58,221 bases of DNA from an uncultured Clostridia bacterium (GCA_949841045.1 CATKXS010000007.1:1-58221); one strand, 5' to 3'. Shown: positions 48,687 to 58,000, counted from the first letter of the stretch. The notes: generated from the sequence alone by a model not told the origin. Numbers and translations are program-made.

Positions 48687-49769
48687 CTATGATAACAATA
48701 ATTCTCTTTCAAAAGCTTCACGTTCGCTATCTTGAGTGACAATCTCAAATCCGCTTTGTTTTTGTGGAAGCGAGAAAATTCCAGCTACAAGCTCCTCAGC
48801 AGACACGACAGTTGCGTCAGAAGCATATTCATGGTTTGCGTTTACTTCACTGATATGTTTTCTTATTTTGTCATTTTTAGTCTTTGTGCTTTTGTCAAAT
48901 ATGAAATCTTTTCCATTATTAGTAACGAGAGTCATTCCTGAAAGAGAAGCAATTGCAGCGATTTTTGAGTCGCCATACTCGCCGACTGAATTTATGTCCT
49001 CAGCCATTTCTTTAAAATCATCAGAATTCCCCCCCCCAACAAGTTTTGTGCGGTATTTTTTTGCAAGGTCATCAATAATTTTAGTTACCATTTCAGAATT
49101 TGTATCAACAATAGTGCAATAATTCTTTGCAAGAGAATCTATATCGCCCTTTCTCCAAACAGCCCAACCATTATAATCTCTTGGTTTAGTATGTTCAATA
49201 ATTTCATCAAAAGAAGTGCCACACACATGAAGGTTGTACTTTCCCTCAAGCGCATCTCTATAAATAATTCCGTCATTGATAGAGTCACGAAGTAATTTAT
49301 ACTTATTTTTGTCTGACTTAATATCATCATACTTAGTCATGTTTTTTAGCACTTCACCAAGTCTTTTCACTTCGTCTCTTGCCTTATTTCTTGTAGCCTG
49401 AGGAATTTTATCATTTTTTCTATAAACAGGTTTTTCAACCTTAACGCCATTTTCATAAACAATATTCTTGTGGTCAAAAACTTCACCCTTACTTAAATGC
49501 TTGTTCTTTACAATATCACTCAAAATGCTATTTTCAAGATTAGTAGAATAATCCTTAAATTGGCTTAATTTCTCATCAAAAGAAAGGTGTGCATATTTTT
49601 TATTAAATTCATCACCAAAAGAATTTGTGAGCTTTTCTTCAAGTTCTTTTAATTTCTCTACTCTTTTTTCAATAAATTCACCTAAATTTTCCTTTCCATA
49701 ATCATTTACGAAATTGTTATAAGTAATCATATTGAAAAATACACATGAATCAACCATTATATTTATCAT
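48687..49769 (-). CDS. Large PIN-domain protein, candidate toxin nuclease
   Basis: 360 aa. It starts MINIMVDSCVFFNM, with the first PIN Asp in MVDSCVFF; the C-terminal third holds GEYGDSKIAAIASLSGMTLVTNNGKDF, the usual last PIN segment (acidic D, then LVTNN-x-x-DF). Between them lies a ~220-aa helical insert (EKRVEKLKELEEKLTNSFGDEFNKKYAHLSF...), so it is far longer than a VapC (~130 aa). Oddity: GGG in KLVGGGNSDDF is encoded by nine consecutive G (49029-49037); a slip would remove the last acidic residues. SD GAGG. The gene upstream is a likely antitoxin. Confidence 0.65.
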   Translation of the reverse strand: MINIMVDSCVFFNMITYNNFVNDYGKENLGEFIEKRVEKLKELEEKLTNSFGDEFNKKYAHLSFDEKLSQFKDYSTNLENSILSDIVKNKHLSKGEVFDHKNIVYENGVKVEKPVYRKNDKIPQATRNKARDEVKRLGEVLKNMTKYDDIKSDKNKYKLLRDSINDGIIYRDALEGKYNLHVCGTSFDEIIEHTKPRDYNGWAVWRKGDIDSLAKNYCTIVDTNSEMVTKIIDDLAKKYRTKLVGGGNSDDFKEMAEDINSVGEYGDSKIAAIASLSGMTLVTNNGKDFIFDKSTKTKNDKIRKHISEVNANHEYASDATVVSAEELVAGIFSLPQKQSGFEIVTQDSEREAFERELLLS

Positions 49770-49771
49770 AG

Positions 49772-49981
49772 TTATTTCCTCTTTTTATCAGTAATTTCCA
49801 CCTTTTTCATGCCTATTTCATCTGCATATTTTCTTGCTCTTTCAAGTTGCTTATTGTAATCATGTTCTTCGTTACTTTGCTCACGCAGTTGCTCATTAAG
49901 CCTCTCTTGAACATCAAGCATGTCGTCAGCTTCTTTCATGACCTTTTCCCAATCAATGTTACTATTCTTTTTATTTTCCAT
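49772..49981 (-). CDS. Small acidic/helical protein, candidate antitoxin of the PIN protein
   Basis: 69 aa from the ATG at 49981 (SD AAAGGAGGGGGAG). Sequence MENKKNSNIDWEKVMKEADDMLDVQERLNEQLREQSNEEHDYNKQLERARKYADEIGMKKVEI: charged, helical, without a recognised DNA-binding domain. It stops 2 bp before the PIN gene and shares its promoter, which is the order antitoxin-toxin. Role inferred from context. Confidence 0.55.
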   Translation of the reverse strand: MENKKNSNIDWEKVMKEADDMLDVQERLNEQLREQSNEEHDYNKQLERARKYADEIGMKKVEITDKKRK

Positions 49982-50068
49982 GCTCCCCCTCCTTTCTATA
50001 ATTACGCACGCCCAACCAAACGCCAACAGCATTTAAGTGAGGCAGATGATATTATATATCTTTATTTT

Positions 50069-50096
50069 ATTATACCACATAAATAAAAAATATCAA
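50069..50096 (-). promoter_or_regulatory. Promoter of the candidate toxin-antitoxin pair
   Basis: Reverse strand TTGATA (50091-50096), a 16-nt spacer, TATAAT (50069-50074); ~85-nt leader to the SD. Confidence 0.6.
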
Positions 50097-50147
50097 GAGT
50101 TTATTAAAAAATCAAAAACTCTCGACATGTTTCGCATTAAATTAAAT

Positions 50148-50867
50148 TTAAAAATATTTTGTATGGAGCAGTTCCAAATAGTTTCCATCTTTATCATTTG
50201 TGACTAGCTCTGGCAAAACCTTGACGCCATGCCTGCCACCTTTGACGGCTTCAATCACAACCCTTTTGACTTCACCTTTGCCATTGCTCGTAAAAAACAT
50301 GCGTTTAGGTTCGAGCCTGTTTTTTATAAGTTCACTTATAAGTACACAGCTTCGCTCTCCGCCATAAATTACATAAAAGCGTCCACCCTCTTTCAATAGA
50401 TTATTTGCACACTTGCAGAGCTTATCCATACTAAGAGTGCTATCATGTCTAGCAATATCTCGCGCCCGATTTTTATTTTCACCACTCGTGCTCATATATG
50501 GTGGATTTGAAAAGACACAATCAGCGCTTCCACTCCCAAGATATTTTTTAAAGTTACCAATGTCGTCATTGACAATTTCAATCTTATCTTTAAGACTATT
50601 AAGTTCAATATTTTTGTCGGCTAAATCGGCCATTTCTTTTTGAAGTTCAAAAGCAATGATTTTATTGAACTTATTTTTAGCGGACAATAAAATTGAAATG
50701 ACACCCGAGCCAGCACCAATTTCAACGCAGTTTTCTTTTGCGTAAAGTTTTATAAAATTTGCAAGCAACACTGAATCGGAAGTAAAAGTATAAAGATTTT
50801 TATTTTGAATTATTTTAAGTCCATTGCACTCTAGGTCTTCAAGCCTCTCACCTTCTTCAAGTTCCAC
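50148..50867 (-). CDS. tRNA1(Val) A37 N6-methyltransferase-like (TrmN6/YabB)
   Basis: 239 aa, class I SAM methyltransferase. FTSDSVLLANFIKLYAKENCVEIGAGSGVISILLSAK (SAM site E-x-G-x-G-x-G) and VFSNPPYMSTSG (NPPY, N6-adenine type). GTG start with AGGAG upstream. In Bacillus its counterpart yabB also follows holB and yaaT, and here too the order holB-ricT-trmN6 is kept. Confidence 0.88.
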   Translation of the reverse strand: MELEEGERLEDLECNGLKIIQNKNLYTFTSDSVLLANFIKLYAKENCVEIGAGSGVISILLSAKNKFNKIIAFELQKEMADLADKNIELNSLKDKIEIVNDDIGNFKKYLGSGSADCVFSNPPYMSTSGENKNRARDIARHDSTLSMDKLCKCANNLLKEGGRFYVIYGGERSCVLISELIKNRLEPKRMFFTSNGKGEVKRVVIEAVKGGRHGVKVLPELVTNDKDGNYLELLHTKYF

Positions 50868-50884
50868 ATTCGCTCCTATTCTAT

Positions 50885-51706
50885 TTATTTTGTTTTATCT
50901 CTGATTTTAAGTTCTTCCAAACCAAACTCTTTTATTTCACTTTCATTCTCATTAGAAAACTTTACTGAAACAGTCTTTTTTAGAAGGTCGTTATACATAA
51001 CTTTGCCTTCACCTTCTGGTGTCATAATTATGCTGTTTACCTTTGGCATAACCTTTAACACTTCTTCATAATATGGATTTTCATAAGCAAGGCAACATAA
51101 AAGTTTGCCACAAAGGCCACTAATGTTGTTTGGATTTAACGATAAATTTTGGTTCTTTGCCATTTTGATAGACACATGGTCATTAATACCAAAACCCTGT
51201 CTGCAACAACATTCCTTACCGCAAACACCAAGTCCACCTAAAAGTCTAGTTGCATCACGAGGTCCAATTTGCCTAAGCTCAATTCTAACTTTATACTTCT
51301 CAACTAGTTTTTTTACAAGTTCGCGGAAATCCACACGATTTTCAGCAGTAAAATTGACAGTAAGTCTAGAATAATTATAATTACATTCAACTGAAATAAC
51401 TTTCATGTCAAGCTTTTCTTTTCTTACAAGAGCCTTAACTTCAGATAAAAGCCCTTCAGCCTTTTTGTAATTTTCCTCTGCCATTTGCCTGTCCTCTTCA
51501 GTCGCCTTTCTAAGAACGTTTTTAAGTGGCTCGACAAGCTCGTTTGGCTCGAGTCTTTTTACAGAAGAGGTCACCCTAACAAGGTCATGTCCCTTTTCAG
51601 TATCAACAATAACATACTCGCCGACATTAAGTTCCAGCCCGTTTGGACTGAAAGAATAGCTATGCACTCCATTTCTAAATTTTGCCTCGATAGTCTCTAT
51701 CTGCAT
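50885..51706 (-). CDS. ricT: RicT (YaaT), PSP1-domain protein
   Basis: 273 aa. PSP1 domain with the Cys set characteristic of RicT: LLGGLGVCGKECCCRQGF and GLCGKLLCCLAYENPYYEEV. In Bacillus RicT joins RicA and RicF in a Fe-S-containing complex that stimulates RNase Y-dependent mRNA processing and affects Spo0A phosphorylation. It overlaps holB by 10 bp. Signal- and membrane-free. Confidence 0.92.
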   Translation of the reverse strand: MQIETIEAKFRNGVHSYSFSPNGLELNVGEYVIVDTEKGHDLVRVTSSVKRLEPNELVEPLKNVLRKATEEDRQMAEENYKKAEGLLSEVKALVRKEKLDMKVISVECNYNYSRLTVNFTAENRVDFRELVKKLVEKYKVRIELRQIGPRDATRLLGGLGVCGKECCCRQGFGINDHVSIKMAKNQNLSLNPNNISGLCGKLLCCLAYENPYYEEVLKVMPKVNSIIMTPEGEGKVMYNDLLKKTVSVKFSNENESEIKEFGLEELKIRDKTK

Positions 51707-52662
51707 AAGTATTTAACCTCCAAAATATTAAGTAAAAGATTTTCAAAGACAAGCGTGAGGTTGCAATTATAACTTACCTCTTTAACCGCATTGTCAATAA
51801 GTTTATTGATTTCGATAATTGCTTTTATCGTGAATTCATCGCTAATATTTGTCAATATATCTCGCTGCTCTATTAAGTGTAAATCTTTCAAATTTGCCTT
51901 AATATATAATAAATCTTCAAAAATAAGCGATAAAATCTTAATAATTAAGTCAAAATCACCAAAATATGCACTCACAGCTTTTGAATAAAACAAAATTTCT
52001 TTGCTAGATTTGAGTTTGGCAACAAGTGCAAAAACATCTCTAAATAGGCTTTCAAGGTTGTCCATATTCATAAGCTTTTCAGCCTGACCAATATAGCCTT
52101 CGCTTAGAGCCAAAATAAGTTCGCGATTTTCACATTCTACAAGATATGCTTTAAGCTCGCCTTTGCCAAGCTTGCCTAGCTCAACCTTATTACACCTAGA
52201 ACGTATGGTTGGAAGTACTGCATTTATATTTGAAGATGTCAAAATAAAATAGACATTATTTTCAGGCTCTTCCAAAGTCTTCAAAAGTTTGTTTTGTGAA
52301 GCCTCCATACTATTTTCAATGTTTTTAATTATAAAAACCTTTCTATCTGAAAAGATAGGTTTAACCGAACTTTCAAATACAATATTTTCACTGTCTGCCA
52401 CAAGAAGTTTGTCTTTTGTTGGATAAATTTTGAGGTCTGGGTGACTATCCGCCATGACCTTGACATAATTGTCACTGCCCTTCAAATCGCCACTAATTCC
52501 ATTTAAGATTTTTGAGCTTAAAAGTCTTGCAAATTCAAAAACATATTTTTCATCTTTTGACAAAAGCAGTAAGGTTTTAGCCATCTTGCCATTGTCAAAT
52601 TCCTCACAAAGTCTTTTAAATTCAGCTGAAGAAGAAATAATCTCCTCTAATTTTTCATTCAT
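51697..52662 (-). CDS. holB: DNA polymerase III delta-prime subunit (HolB)
   Basis: 321 aa. Clamp-loader subunit; markers are KVFIIKNIENSMEASQNKLLKTLEEPENNVYFILTSSNINAVLPTIRSRCNKVEL (sensor 1 SSN-x-x-x-V-L-P-T-I-x-SRC). The Walker A region is degenerate (MAKTLLLLSKDEKYVFEF) and the zinc-binding Cys set is missing, as is common in divergent delta-prime subunits. It heads the holB-ricT-trmN6 operon. Confidence 0.9.
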   Translation of the reverse strand: MNEKLEEIISSSAEFKRLCEEFDNGKMAKTLLLLSKDEKYVFEFARLLSSKILNGISGDLKGSDNYVKVMADSHPDLKIYPTKDKLLVADSENIVFESSVKPIFSDRKVFIIKNIENSMEASQNKLLKTLEEPENNVYFILTSSNINAVLPTIRSRCNKVELGKLGKGELKAYLVECENRELILALSEGYIGQAEKLMNMDNLESLFRDVFALVAKLKSSKEILFYSKAVSAYFGDFDLIIKILSLIFEDLLYIKANLKDLHLIEQRDILTNISDEFTIKAIIEINKLIDNAVKEVSYNCNLTLVFENLLLNILEVKYLCR

Positions 52663-52742
52663 AACAATATAATAACATAAATTATATATAAAAGTAAAAT
52701 ATTTTTTTCTAAATAAAAATTTATAGATAGTATTGCCCTAAA

Positions 52743-52770
52743 GAAAAAAGAGGCACCAGCCTCTTTTTAA
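52743..52770. terminator. Bidirectional terminator
   Basis: AAAAGAGGC-ACCA-GCCTCTTTTT, directly behind the reverse-strand 197-aa gene. Confidence 0.85.
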
Positions 52771-52791
52771 TAATCAATGTTTTTAGCTAAA

Positions 52792-53385
52792 TTACATTGT
52801 AGCTTCGTCTTCAGTTTTTGTTTCAACAACGTCATCTCTCTTCATGTGCAATGATTTGCCATATCTGTCAACGATTTTAAGACGAGCAGTTGGATGCTTT
52901 TCAATCATGACAAGAGCGCATTCTCTAGCAACTTCTTTAGAAACGAATAAGCCTTTGTTAAGTTCAATTGTGTCATTATAACGACCTACTCCGAACTGGC
53001 CAATAGCAACAGTTTTCTTGATAGCATAGTATTTTCCAAGATGTCTAGATGCATGTTTAATCATATCCTCTCTTACGCGAGTTTTTTCTTCATGAATAAA
53101 TCTGTGAGCTCTATTTTTAAACTCATGCATAGCAACATCTTCACCATGTTCCCAAAGTTTTAATTCTTTCAAACTTGGAGTAAGCGTAGTGTTGCCATTT
53201 CTCAATTCTCTAATATTTTCTTTAGATGCGTCAAACATTGATTGAGCAAGTTCTTCTTCATCTAGCTTTACGCCATAAAATTTATATTTAATAAATTCCT
53301 CTCGGTTTTCAAACACATGTACTTTTCTACCTTCAGAAATTTGACCAAGATTAGCTTTAATTTCTTTAAAATAAATGTATTTCAT
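52792..53385 (-). CDS. Unknown basic cytoplasmic protein, 197 aa
   Basis: Charged, with many Lys/Glu/His. Regions: MKYIYFKEIKANLGQISEGRKVHVFENREEFIKYKFYGVKLDEEELAQ, then helical HEFKNRAHRFIHEEKTRVREDMIKHASRHLGKYYAIKKTV, then ALVMIEKHPTARLKIVDRYGKSLHM. No motif recognised. Good SD (AGGAGG). Own terminator; the upstream gap to the Ca-ATPase (53386-53533) is AT-rich with nothing else visible. Confidence 0.65.
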   Translation of the reverse strand: MKYIYFKEIKANLGQISEGRKVHVFENREEFIKYKFYGVKLDEEELAQSMFDASKENIRELRNGNTTLTPSLKELKLWEHGEDVAMHEFKNRAHRFIHEEKTRVREDMIKHASRHLGKYYAIKKTVAIGQFGVGRYNDTIELNKGLFVSKEVARECALVMIEKHPTARLKIVDRYGKSLHMKRDDVVETKTEDEATM

Positions 53386-53533
53386 GTTTTTCCTCCTTGA
53401 ACTCGCACTATAATATCACACTTTTTTTGGCAAGTCAAGCAATTTTGCAGTTTTTTTCAAAAAAATAATATTTAATTGATAATATCATCTTGTTTGTTTA
53501 AAAAATGACACATTTACATGATATACATTTAAG

Positions 53534-56152
53534 CTATTTTGTGTTACTTTTTCTTAAAAGTTTTTCAAATATTTTATAAATTTCACTAAACACAAACATC
53601 GAAGCAGACAGTCCAAACACTATTCCCCACTGCTCGGCAGTCAGTTTTGCTAGAGTTAAGAGACTTCTCAAAGGTGTAAAGGCAAATAGAGCAATCAGGC
53701 CAAAACAAAATGCAAGCGCAAGCAAGAAGAAGATATTTTTGTGAGGCTTTGATTTATAGAATGGAGCATTTGTACGCATTGAAGCAAGATAGAACATTTG
53801 CACAATATTAAGACAATAGAACGCCATCGTGACAGCAACATTTTCATCAAATACCTTAATGCCAATCACATAACTTGCAACGACAAGCGCTGTTTGAATA
53901 AGCCCAAGAATGACAATTGACACACCAATTCCGTCAGCAAACAACCCCTTTCGCCTATCTCGCGGTTTTTGACTCATAAGGTCAGCTTCTGGCTGTTCAA
54001 CACCAAGCGCGATTGCCGGCAACGAATCTGTAATAAGGTTTACAAACAAAATCTGAACTGGAAAAAGAAAAACATATTGAGGAAAGATTATTGTCACAAT
54101 AAAGAGAGATAGTAATTCTGCCAGATTGGCAGAAAAAAGAAATTTGACAGTCTTTTGTATGTTGCCATAAATCTTTCGTCCCTCTTCGACCGCAATCACG
54201 ATAGTGGCAAAATTGTCATCAGTGATTATAATATCAGACACCTCTTTGGCAACATCTGTTCCGCTCATGCCCATTCCGATACCAATGCTGGCTCGTTTTA
54301 AACTTGGTGCATCATTAACCCCATCTCCCGTCATGGCAACAACTTTTCCTGCACGCTTAAAAGCCTCAACAATTCTTACCTTGTCTTCTGGACTAACTCT
54401 AGCAAAGACAGAACAAAATTTTATCTTTTCGTCCAGTTCTTTGTCGCTTAACTTTGCAAGTTGGTCACCGGTGACAACCTCCTCCATACTGCTTGCAAGC
54501 CCAATCTCTTTTGCGATTGCAAGAGCAGTGTTTGAATAATCACCAGTAATCATAACGGGTCTCATGCCCGCACGCTTGCACTTTTTGACTGCACTTTTGA
54601 TTTCCTTTCTAGGCGGGTCAATCATGCCCATAAGTCCCAAGAATATGAGGTCGCTCTCCTCCATTTGTCCTTGACAAGGTTTATATGCAAAGCCCATTAC
54701 CCTAAGCGCCCTTCCGCTCATATCCTCGTTTGCACTCATAATCTGGTTTTTCATTTCAATATTAAGCGGAATAACTTTTCCGTTTAACAAAATTTTACTA
54801 CACCTATCAAGAAGTTTGTCAGGCGCTCCTTTTGTAAACATAATCAAGCCTTCATAGTCACATTGCACTGACATAAGCTTTCTGTTTGAATCGAAAGGTA
54901 TTTCATTGTTTCTAGGATATTTTTTTTCAAGTTCAAACTTATTAAATTTGAGTTTTTTTCCAAGTTCTGTTAGTGCAATTTCGGTTGGGTCGCCTATAAT
55001 TTTACCTTTAGACATATTGGTATCATTACAAAGAAGCCCAGCTATCACCATTTTATTGCATTCATCATCAAGTATAAATTTCTCATTTTGCATTTTTCCG
55101 TTTGCGTAAATAGAAGTGACTGTCATTTTATTTTGAGTGATAGTTCCAGTTTTGTCAGAACAAATCACCTCACAACACCCTAGTGTCTCCACCGAGTGCA
55201 TTTTTCTTACTATCGCTCTTTGCTTTGCAAGCCTTGCCACGCCTAAACTCATAATAATGGTAATAACAGCAGGCATGCTCTCAGGTATCGCCGCCACCGA
55301 AATAGCCACCGCTGTCAAGAAAGCGTCCATAATTTGAAGCGGTGACATGCAAATTTCAATTATGAATGTTATGATTGCAACTCCCAGAACTAAAAATGTT
55401 AAAATTTTGCCAACATCTTTAATGCTCTTTTGCAGTGGCGTCATTTCATTCTGAGTATCTGAAATAACTTTCGCAATCTTGCCAAGTTCGGTATTTTGCC
55501 CAAGTGCAACCACAACGCCAAGTGCTCTACCGCAACTTACAGTTGAACCTTTATATGCCATATTTTTACGCTCACCCAGCAGTGCGCTTTCGTCAAAAAT
55601 ACTTTCTGCATTCTTTTCAATTTCATGACTTTCGCCCGTAAGCGATGCCTCGTCAATTTTAAGCTGATGAGTCTCAATAAGACGCATATCTGCCGGAACA
55701 ATAGAGCCCGCTTCAAGCATGACAATATCTCCAAGCACAAGGTCTTTTGTGTTGATTTTCTTAATTGTTCCATCTCGCATTACAAAACATTCAGGTTGAG
55801 TCAGTTTGTTAAGAGCTTCCAGCGATTTCTCTGCCTTATACTCCTGTGCAACACCAAAGATAGCATTCATAAGCACAATAAAAAGAATGATAAGTCCGTC
55901 AACAATTTCTCCAATTGTATTTTCAATCACGCCTATTATTATTGACACAGCAGACGCAAGAAGAAGAATAACAATCATTAAATCACAAAATTGACTAAAA
56001 AAGCGACTAACAATGCTATGCTTTTTTGTCATGTTTCCTTCTTCATTCTTGGTATTAAATCGGGCAGTAACCTCGTTTTCGCTTAACCCGTTTTTGGTTA
56101 CATTAAATTCTAATAAAACTTGTTTAATACTTTTATTATGATAACTTTTCAC
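53534..56152 (-). CDS. P-type Ca2+-transporting ATPase
   Basis: 872 aa, P2 type. TGES (actuator), phosphorylation site CSDKTGTITQNKMT, KGAPD (nucleotide binding), MTGDGVNDAPSLKRASIGIGMGMSGTDVAKEVSD (hinge); membrane segment 4 has AAIPESMPAV and segment 6 NLITDSLPAIALG, matching the Ca2+ site pattern (PE..P; N..TD). About ten membrane helices. It should export Ca2+ from the cytosol. GTG start with AAAAGGA. It lies 23 bp behind uppP on the same strand. Confidence 0.92.
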   Translation of the reverse strand: MKSYHNKSIKQVLLEFNVTKNGLSENEVTARFNTKNEEGNMTKKHSIVSRFFSQFCDLMIVILLLASAVSIIIGVIENTIGEIVDGLIILFIVLMNAIFGVAQEYKAEKSLEALNKLTQPECFVMRDGTIKKINTKDLVLGDIVMLEAGSIVPADMRLIETHQLKIDEASLTGESHEIEKNAESIFDESALLGERKNMAYKGSTVSCGRALGVVVALGQNTELGKIAKVISDTQNEMTPLQKSIKDVGKILTFLVLGVAIITFIIEICMSPLQIMDAFLTAVAISVAAIPESMPAVITIIMSLGVARLAKQRAIVRKMHSVETLGCCEVICSDKTGTITQNKMTVTSIYANGKMQNEKFILDDECNKMVIAGLLCNDTNMSKGKIIGDPTEIALTELGKKLKFNKFELEKKYPRNNEIPFDSNRKLMSVQCDYEGLIMFTKGAPDKLLDRCSKILLNGKVIPLNIEMKNQIMSANEDMSGRALRVMGFAYKPCQGQMEESDLIFLGLMGMIDPPRKEIKSAVKKCKRAGMRPVMITGDYSNTALAIAKEIGLASSMEEVVTGDQLAKLSDKELDEKIKFCSVFARVSPEDKVRIVEAFKRAGKVVAMTGDGVNDAPSLKRASIGIGMGMSGTDVAKEVSDIIITDDNFATIVIAVEEGRKIYGNIQKTVKFLFSANLAELLSLFIVTIIFPQYVFLFPVQILFVNLITDSLPAIALGVEQPEADLMSQKPRDRRKGLFADGIGVSIVILGLIQTALVVASYVIGIKVFDENVAVTMAFYCLNIVQMFYLASMRTNAPFYKSKPHKNIFFLLALAFCFGLIALFAFTPLRSLLTLAKLTAEQWGIVFGLSASMFVFSEIYKIFEKLLRKSNTK

Positions 56153-56175
56153 TATAACGTCCTTTTATTTAAATT

Positions 56176-56931
56176 TTACCAAAGCAGAAATGCAGAAATT
56201 ATTGCAATTATCACAAGATAAATGGCGAAAAACTTGAATTTAAGCCTCTTTGTAAGTTTGAGCATATAGTTTATTGTCAAAGCCCCTACCACGAAGGCAA
56301 CAACGAAAGCAATTCCAAGTCCAAGCCAATTTACGCTTATAGGTTCTTTCAAAACGACAACTTTGACTATCTCGAGTAGTAGTGACCCCATAATCACTGG
56401 CAAACTAATGAGGAAAGAAAACTTTGCACTGTTTTCCTTACCTGCTCCGCTCATTAGTCCAGCAGAAATGGTAGTTCCCGACCTTGAAAGGCCAGGAAAT
56501 ATTGCGAGTCCTTGCGCAAGTCCCATTATGCCTGCCTTTTTAAAGTCAACATCACCTTCTTTTTTAGATAATTTTTCAGCAAGGAATAGTAGAACTGCAC
56601 TTGCCAAAAATGCAATAGGAAGGAATAGTCCTTCAAACGAGGCGGTTATAAAAGGCATTAAAATACAAGCAATTAGGCAAGTCACAATCGTTGCAACCAC
56701 GATAGTCATAGCTTCTTTTGAAAATGGGTGTTTAATCAAATGCCAAATTTCCTTTCTCATTACAACCACAAGTGCAAGAAGTGTCGCCACATGAAGAATA
56801 ATGCTGACAAAGAGGCTGTCCTCTATGCCGAAAAGTTTTGACAAAAGAACTAGATGTCCACTAGAAGAAATTGGTAAAAATTCACAAAGGCCTTGAACAA
56901 GGCCCAAGACAACAAGAACTAGAATTGACAC
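56176..56931 (-). CDS. uppP: Undecaprenyl-diphosphatase UppP (BacA)
   Basis: 251 aa with ~8 membrane helices. QGLCEFLPISSSGHLVLLSKLFG (residues ~13-35) and GLAQGLAIFPGLSRSGTTISAGL (~135-157) are the two catalytic motifs (E-x3-E-like and PGxSRSG). It recycles undecaprenyl pyrophosphate for peptidoglycan synthesis; also linked to bacitracin resistance. GTG start with GGGAGGG. Confidence 0.95.
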   Translation of the reverse strand: MSILVLVVLGLVQGLCEFLPISSSGHLVLLSKLFGIEDSLFVSIILHVATLLALVVVMRKEIWHLIKHPFSKEAMTIVVATIVTCLIACILMPFITASFEGLFLPIAFLASAVLLFLAEKLSKKEGDVDFKKAGIMGLAQGLAIFPGLSRSGTTISAGLMSGAGKENSAKFSFLISLPVIMGSLLLEIVKVVVLKEPISVNWLGLGIAFVVAFVVGALTINYMLKLTKRLKFKFFAIYLVIIAIISAFLLW

Positions 56932-56999
56932 TTTTCCCTCCCATTCCCAAAAGGCTGTCCTTCTAGTTTAAATATATAAATGGACAATCAATAATATTA

Positions 57000-57150
57000 C
57001 AGCAAACTTAGTTTGCATCACTGTCGTACACTATATTTTTAAATTAATCCTGTTACGTTCCCAAGCCAAATGTTTGACGGCAAACTTAGTTTGCATCAGT
57101 ATCGTACGCTATATTTGTTAAAAAATCTTCTTTCGTTCCCAAACCAAATT
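57000..57150. repeat. Dispersed intergenic repeat, two units with 15-bp palindromes
   Basis: GCAAACTTAGTTTGC at 57002-57016 and 57080-57094, each followed by ATCA, (G/C)TGTCGTACACTATAT or GTATCGTACGCTATAT, and then ...CGTTCCCAA-CCAAAT. The unit from CCAAATG to CCAAATT is 77 bp, i.e. the 62-bp unit of 5131-5271 plus the 15-bp palindrome. Confidence 0.75.
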
Positions 57151-57155
57151 AATGA

Positions 57156-57184
57156 TAATAAAAAAAGGCGAATAATTCGCCTTA
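57156..57184. terminator. Bidirectional terminator of the SIMPL gene
   Basis: AGGCGAAT/AATTCGCCT stem; on the reverse strand it runs into TTTTTT. Confidence 0.8.
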
Positions 57185-58000
57185 ATTAAACTCGACTAAA
57201 ACTTGCGCCTCTATTTCCACCTTCCCTACAAGGTCAGAAGCAGATAAATCATCGGCATAATTTCTATAAAGATTATTGCAAGAATAAACATACTCTTCTT
57301 TAACTTTAACCATTTGAAGGTCATCTCTGCCTAAAATTTTAGTTGCCTTAATTTTAGCATTTTCAACGGCACTTAAAAGAGCATTGTTATATTCTTCATC
57401 AATGTTTGTAACTTTGTAATTAATATTACATATATCAGTCACACCATTTTCTGTTAAAACACTTACACATTCCTTGATTTTGTCAAGAGCACTAACATTT
57501 ACGCTAAATCTTGTTGTACTTTCATATCCTAAAATTTTGTGACCATGACCGCATTCATGTTGTGGATAACAATTAAAATTGTCAAGCACAATATCTTCTT
57601 CACTTATACCAATTTCTTTAAGTGCGGAAATCACCTTTTCAAAAATTTCAAAGTTGTCCTGTTTTGCCTTGACCATATCCCCGTCAAAGTTTTCAATCAT
57701 GGCACAAATTTTGGCTTTATCAGGACTTAAACTAATTTTAGAATTTCCAAAAACACAAATAGAAATTTTTTCAACTTCCTCGTTTTTGTCATCCATTGCC
57801 ACATCAGCAGATGTTTCAACATTTTCATTAACGTCTTCAGTTTCTAGTTTTTCATCTTCTTCATATTCGATAATCTCAGCATGCGACATCTCTCTTGCTT
57901 CAATAGGACGTTTTCTTACGCCAGAATATACTCCGCCAAGAATAAGTAGACACACTAAGCAAACGATAAATGATGAAAATAATAATTTTTTGATTTTCAT
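57182..58000 (-). CDS. SIMPL-domain (DUF541) membrane-anchored protein
   Basis: 272 aa from the ATG at 58000 (SD GGAGG; 12 codons shorter than the longest reading). One membrane helix or signal anchor (KKLLFSSFIVCLVCLLILGGVYSG), acidic linker, then the SIMPL domain (ISICVFGNSKISLSPDKAKICAMIENFDGDMVKAKQDNFEIFEKVISALKEIGISEEDIVLDNFNCYP...AKIKATKILG...). SIMPL proteins are secreted or periplasmic with unclear function, sometimes linked to oxidative stress. Insert with His/Cys (YPQHECGHGH) could bind a metal. Confidence 0.88.
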   Translation of the reverse strand: MKIKKLLFSSFIVCLVCLLILGGVYSGVRKRPIEAREMSHAEIIEYEEDEKLETEDVNENVETSADVAMDDKNEEVEKISICVFGNSKISLSPDKAKICAMIENFDGDMVKAKQDNFEIFEKVISALKEIGISEEDIVLDNFNCYPQHECGHGHKILGYESTTRFSVNVSALDKIKECVSVLTENGVTDICNINYKVTNIDEEYNNALLSAVENAKIKATKILGRDDLQMVKVKEEYVYSCNNLYRNYADDLSASDLVGKVEIEAQVLVEFN

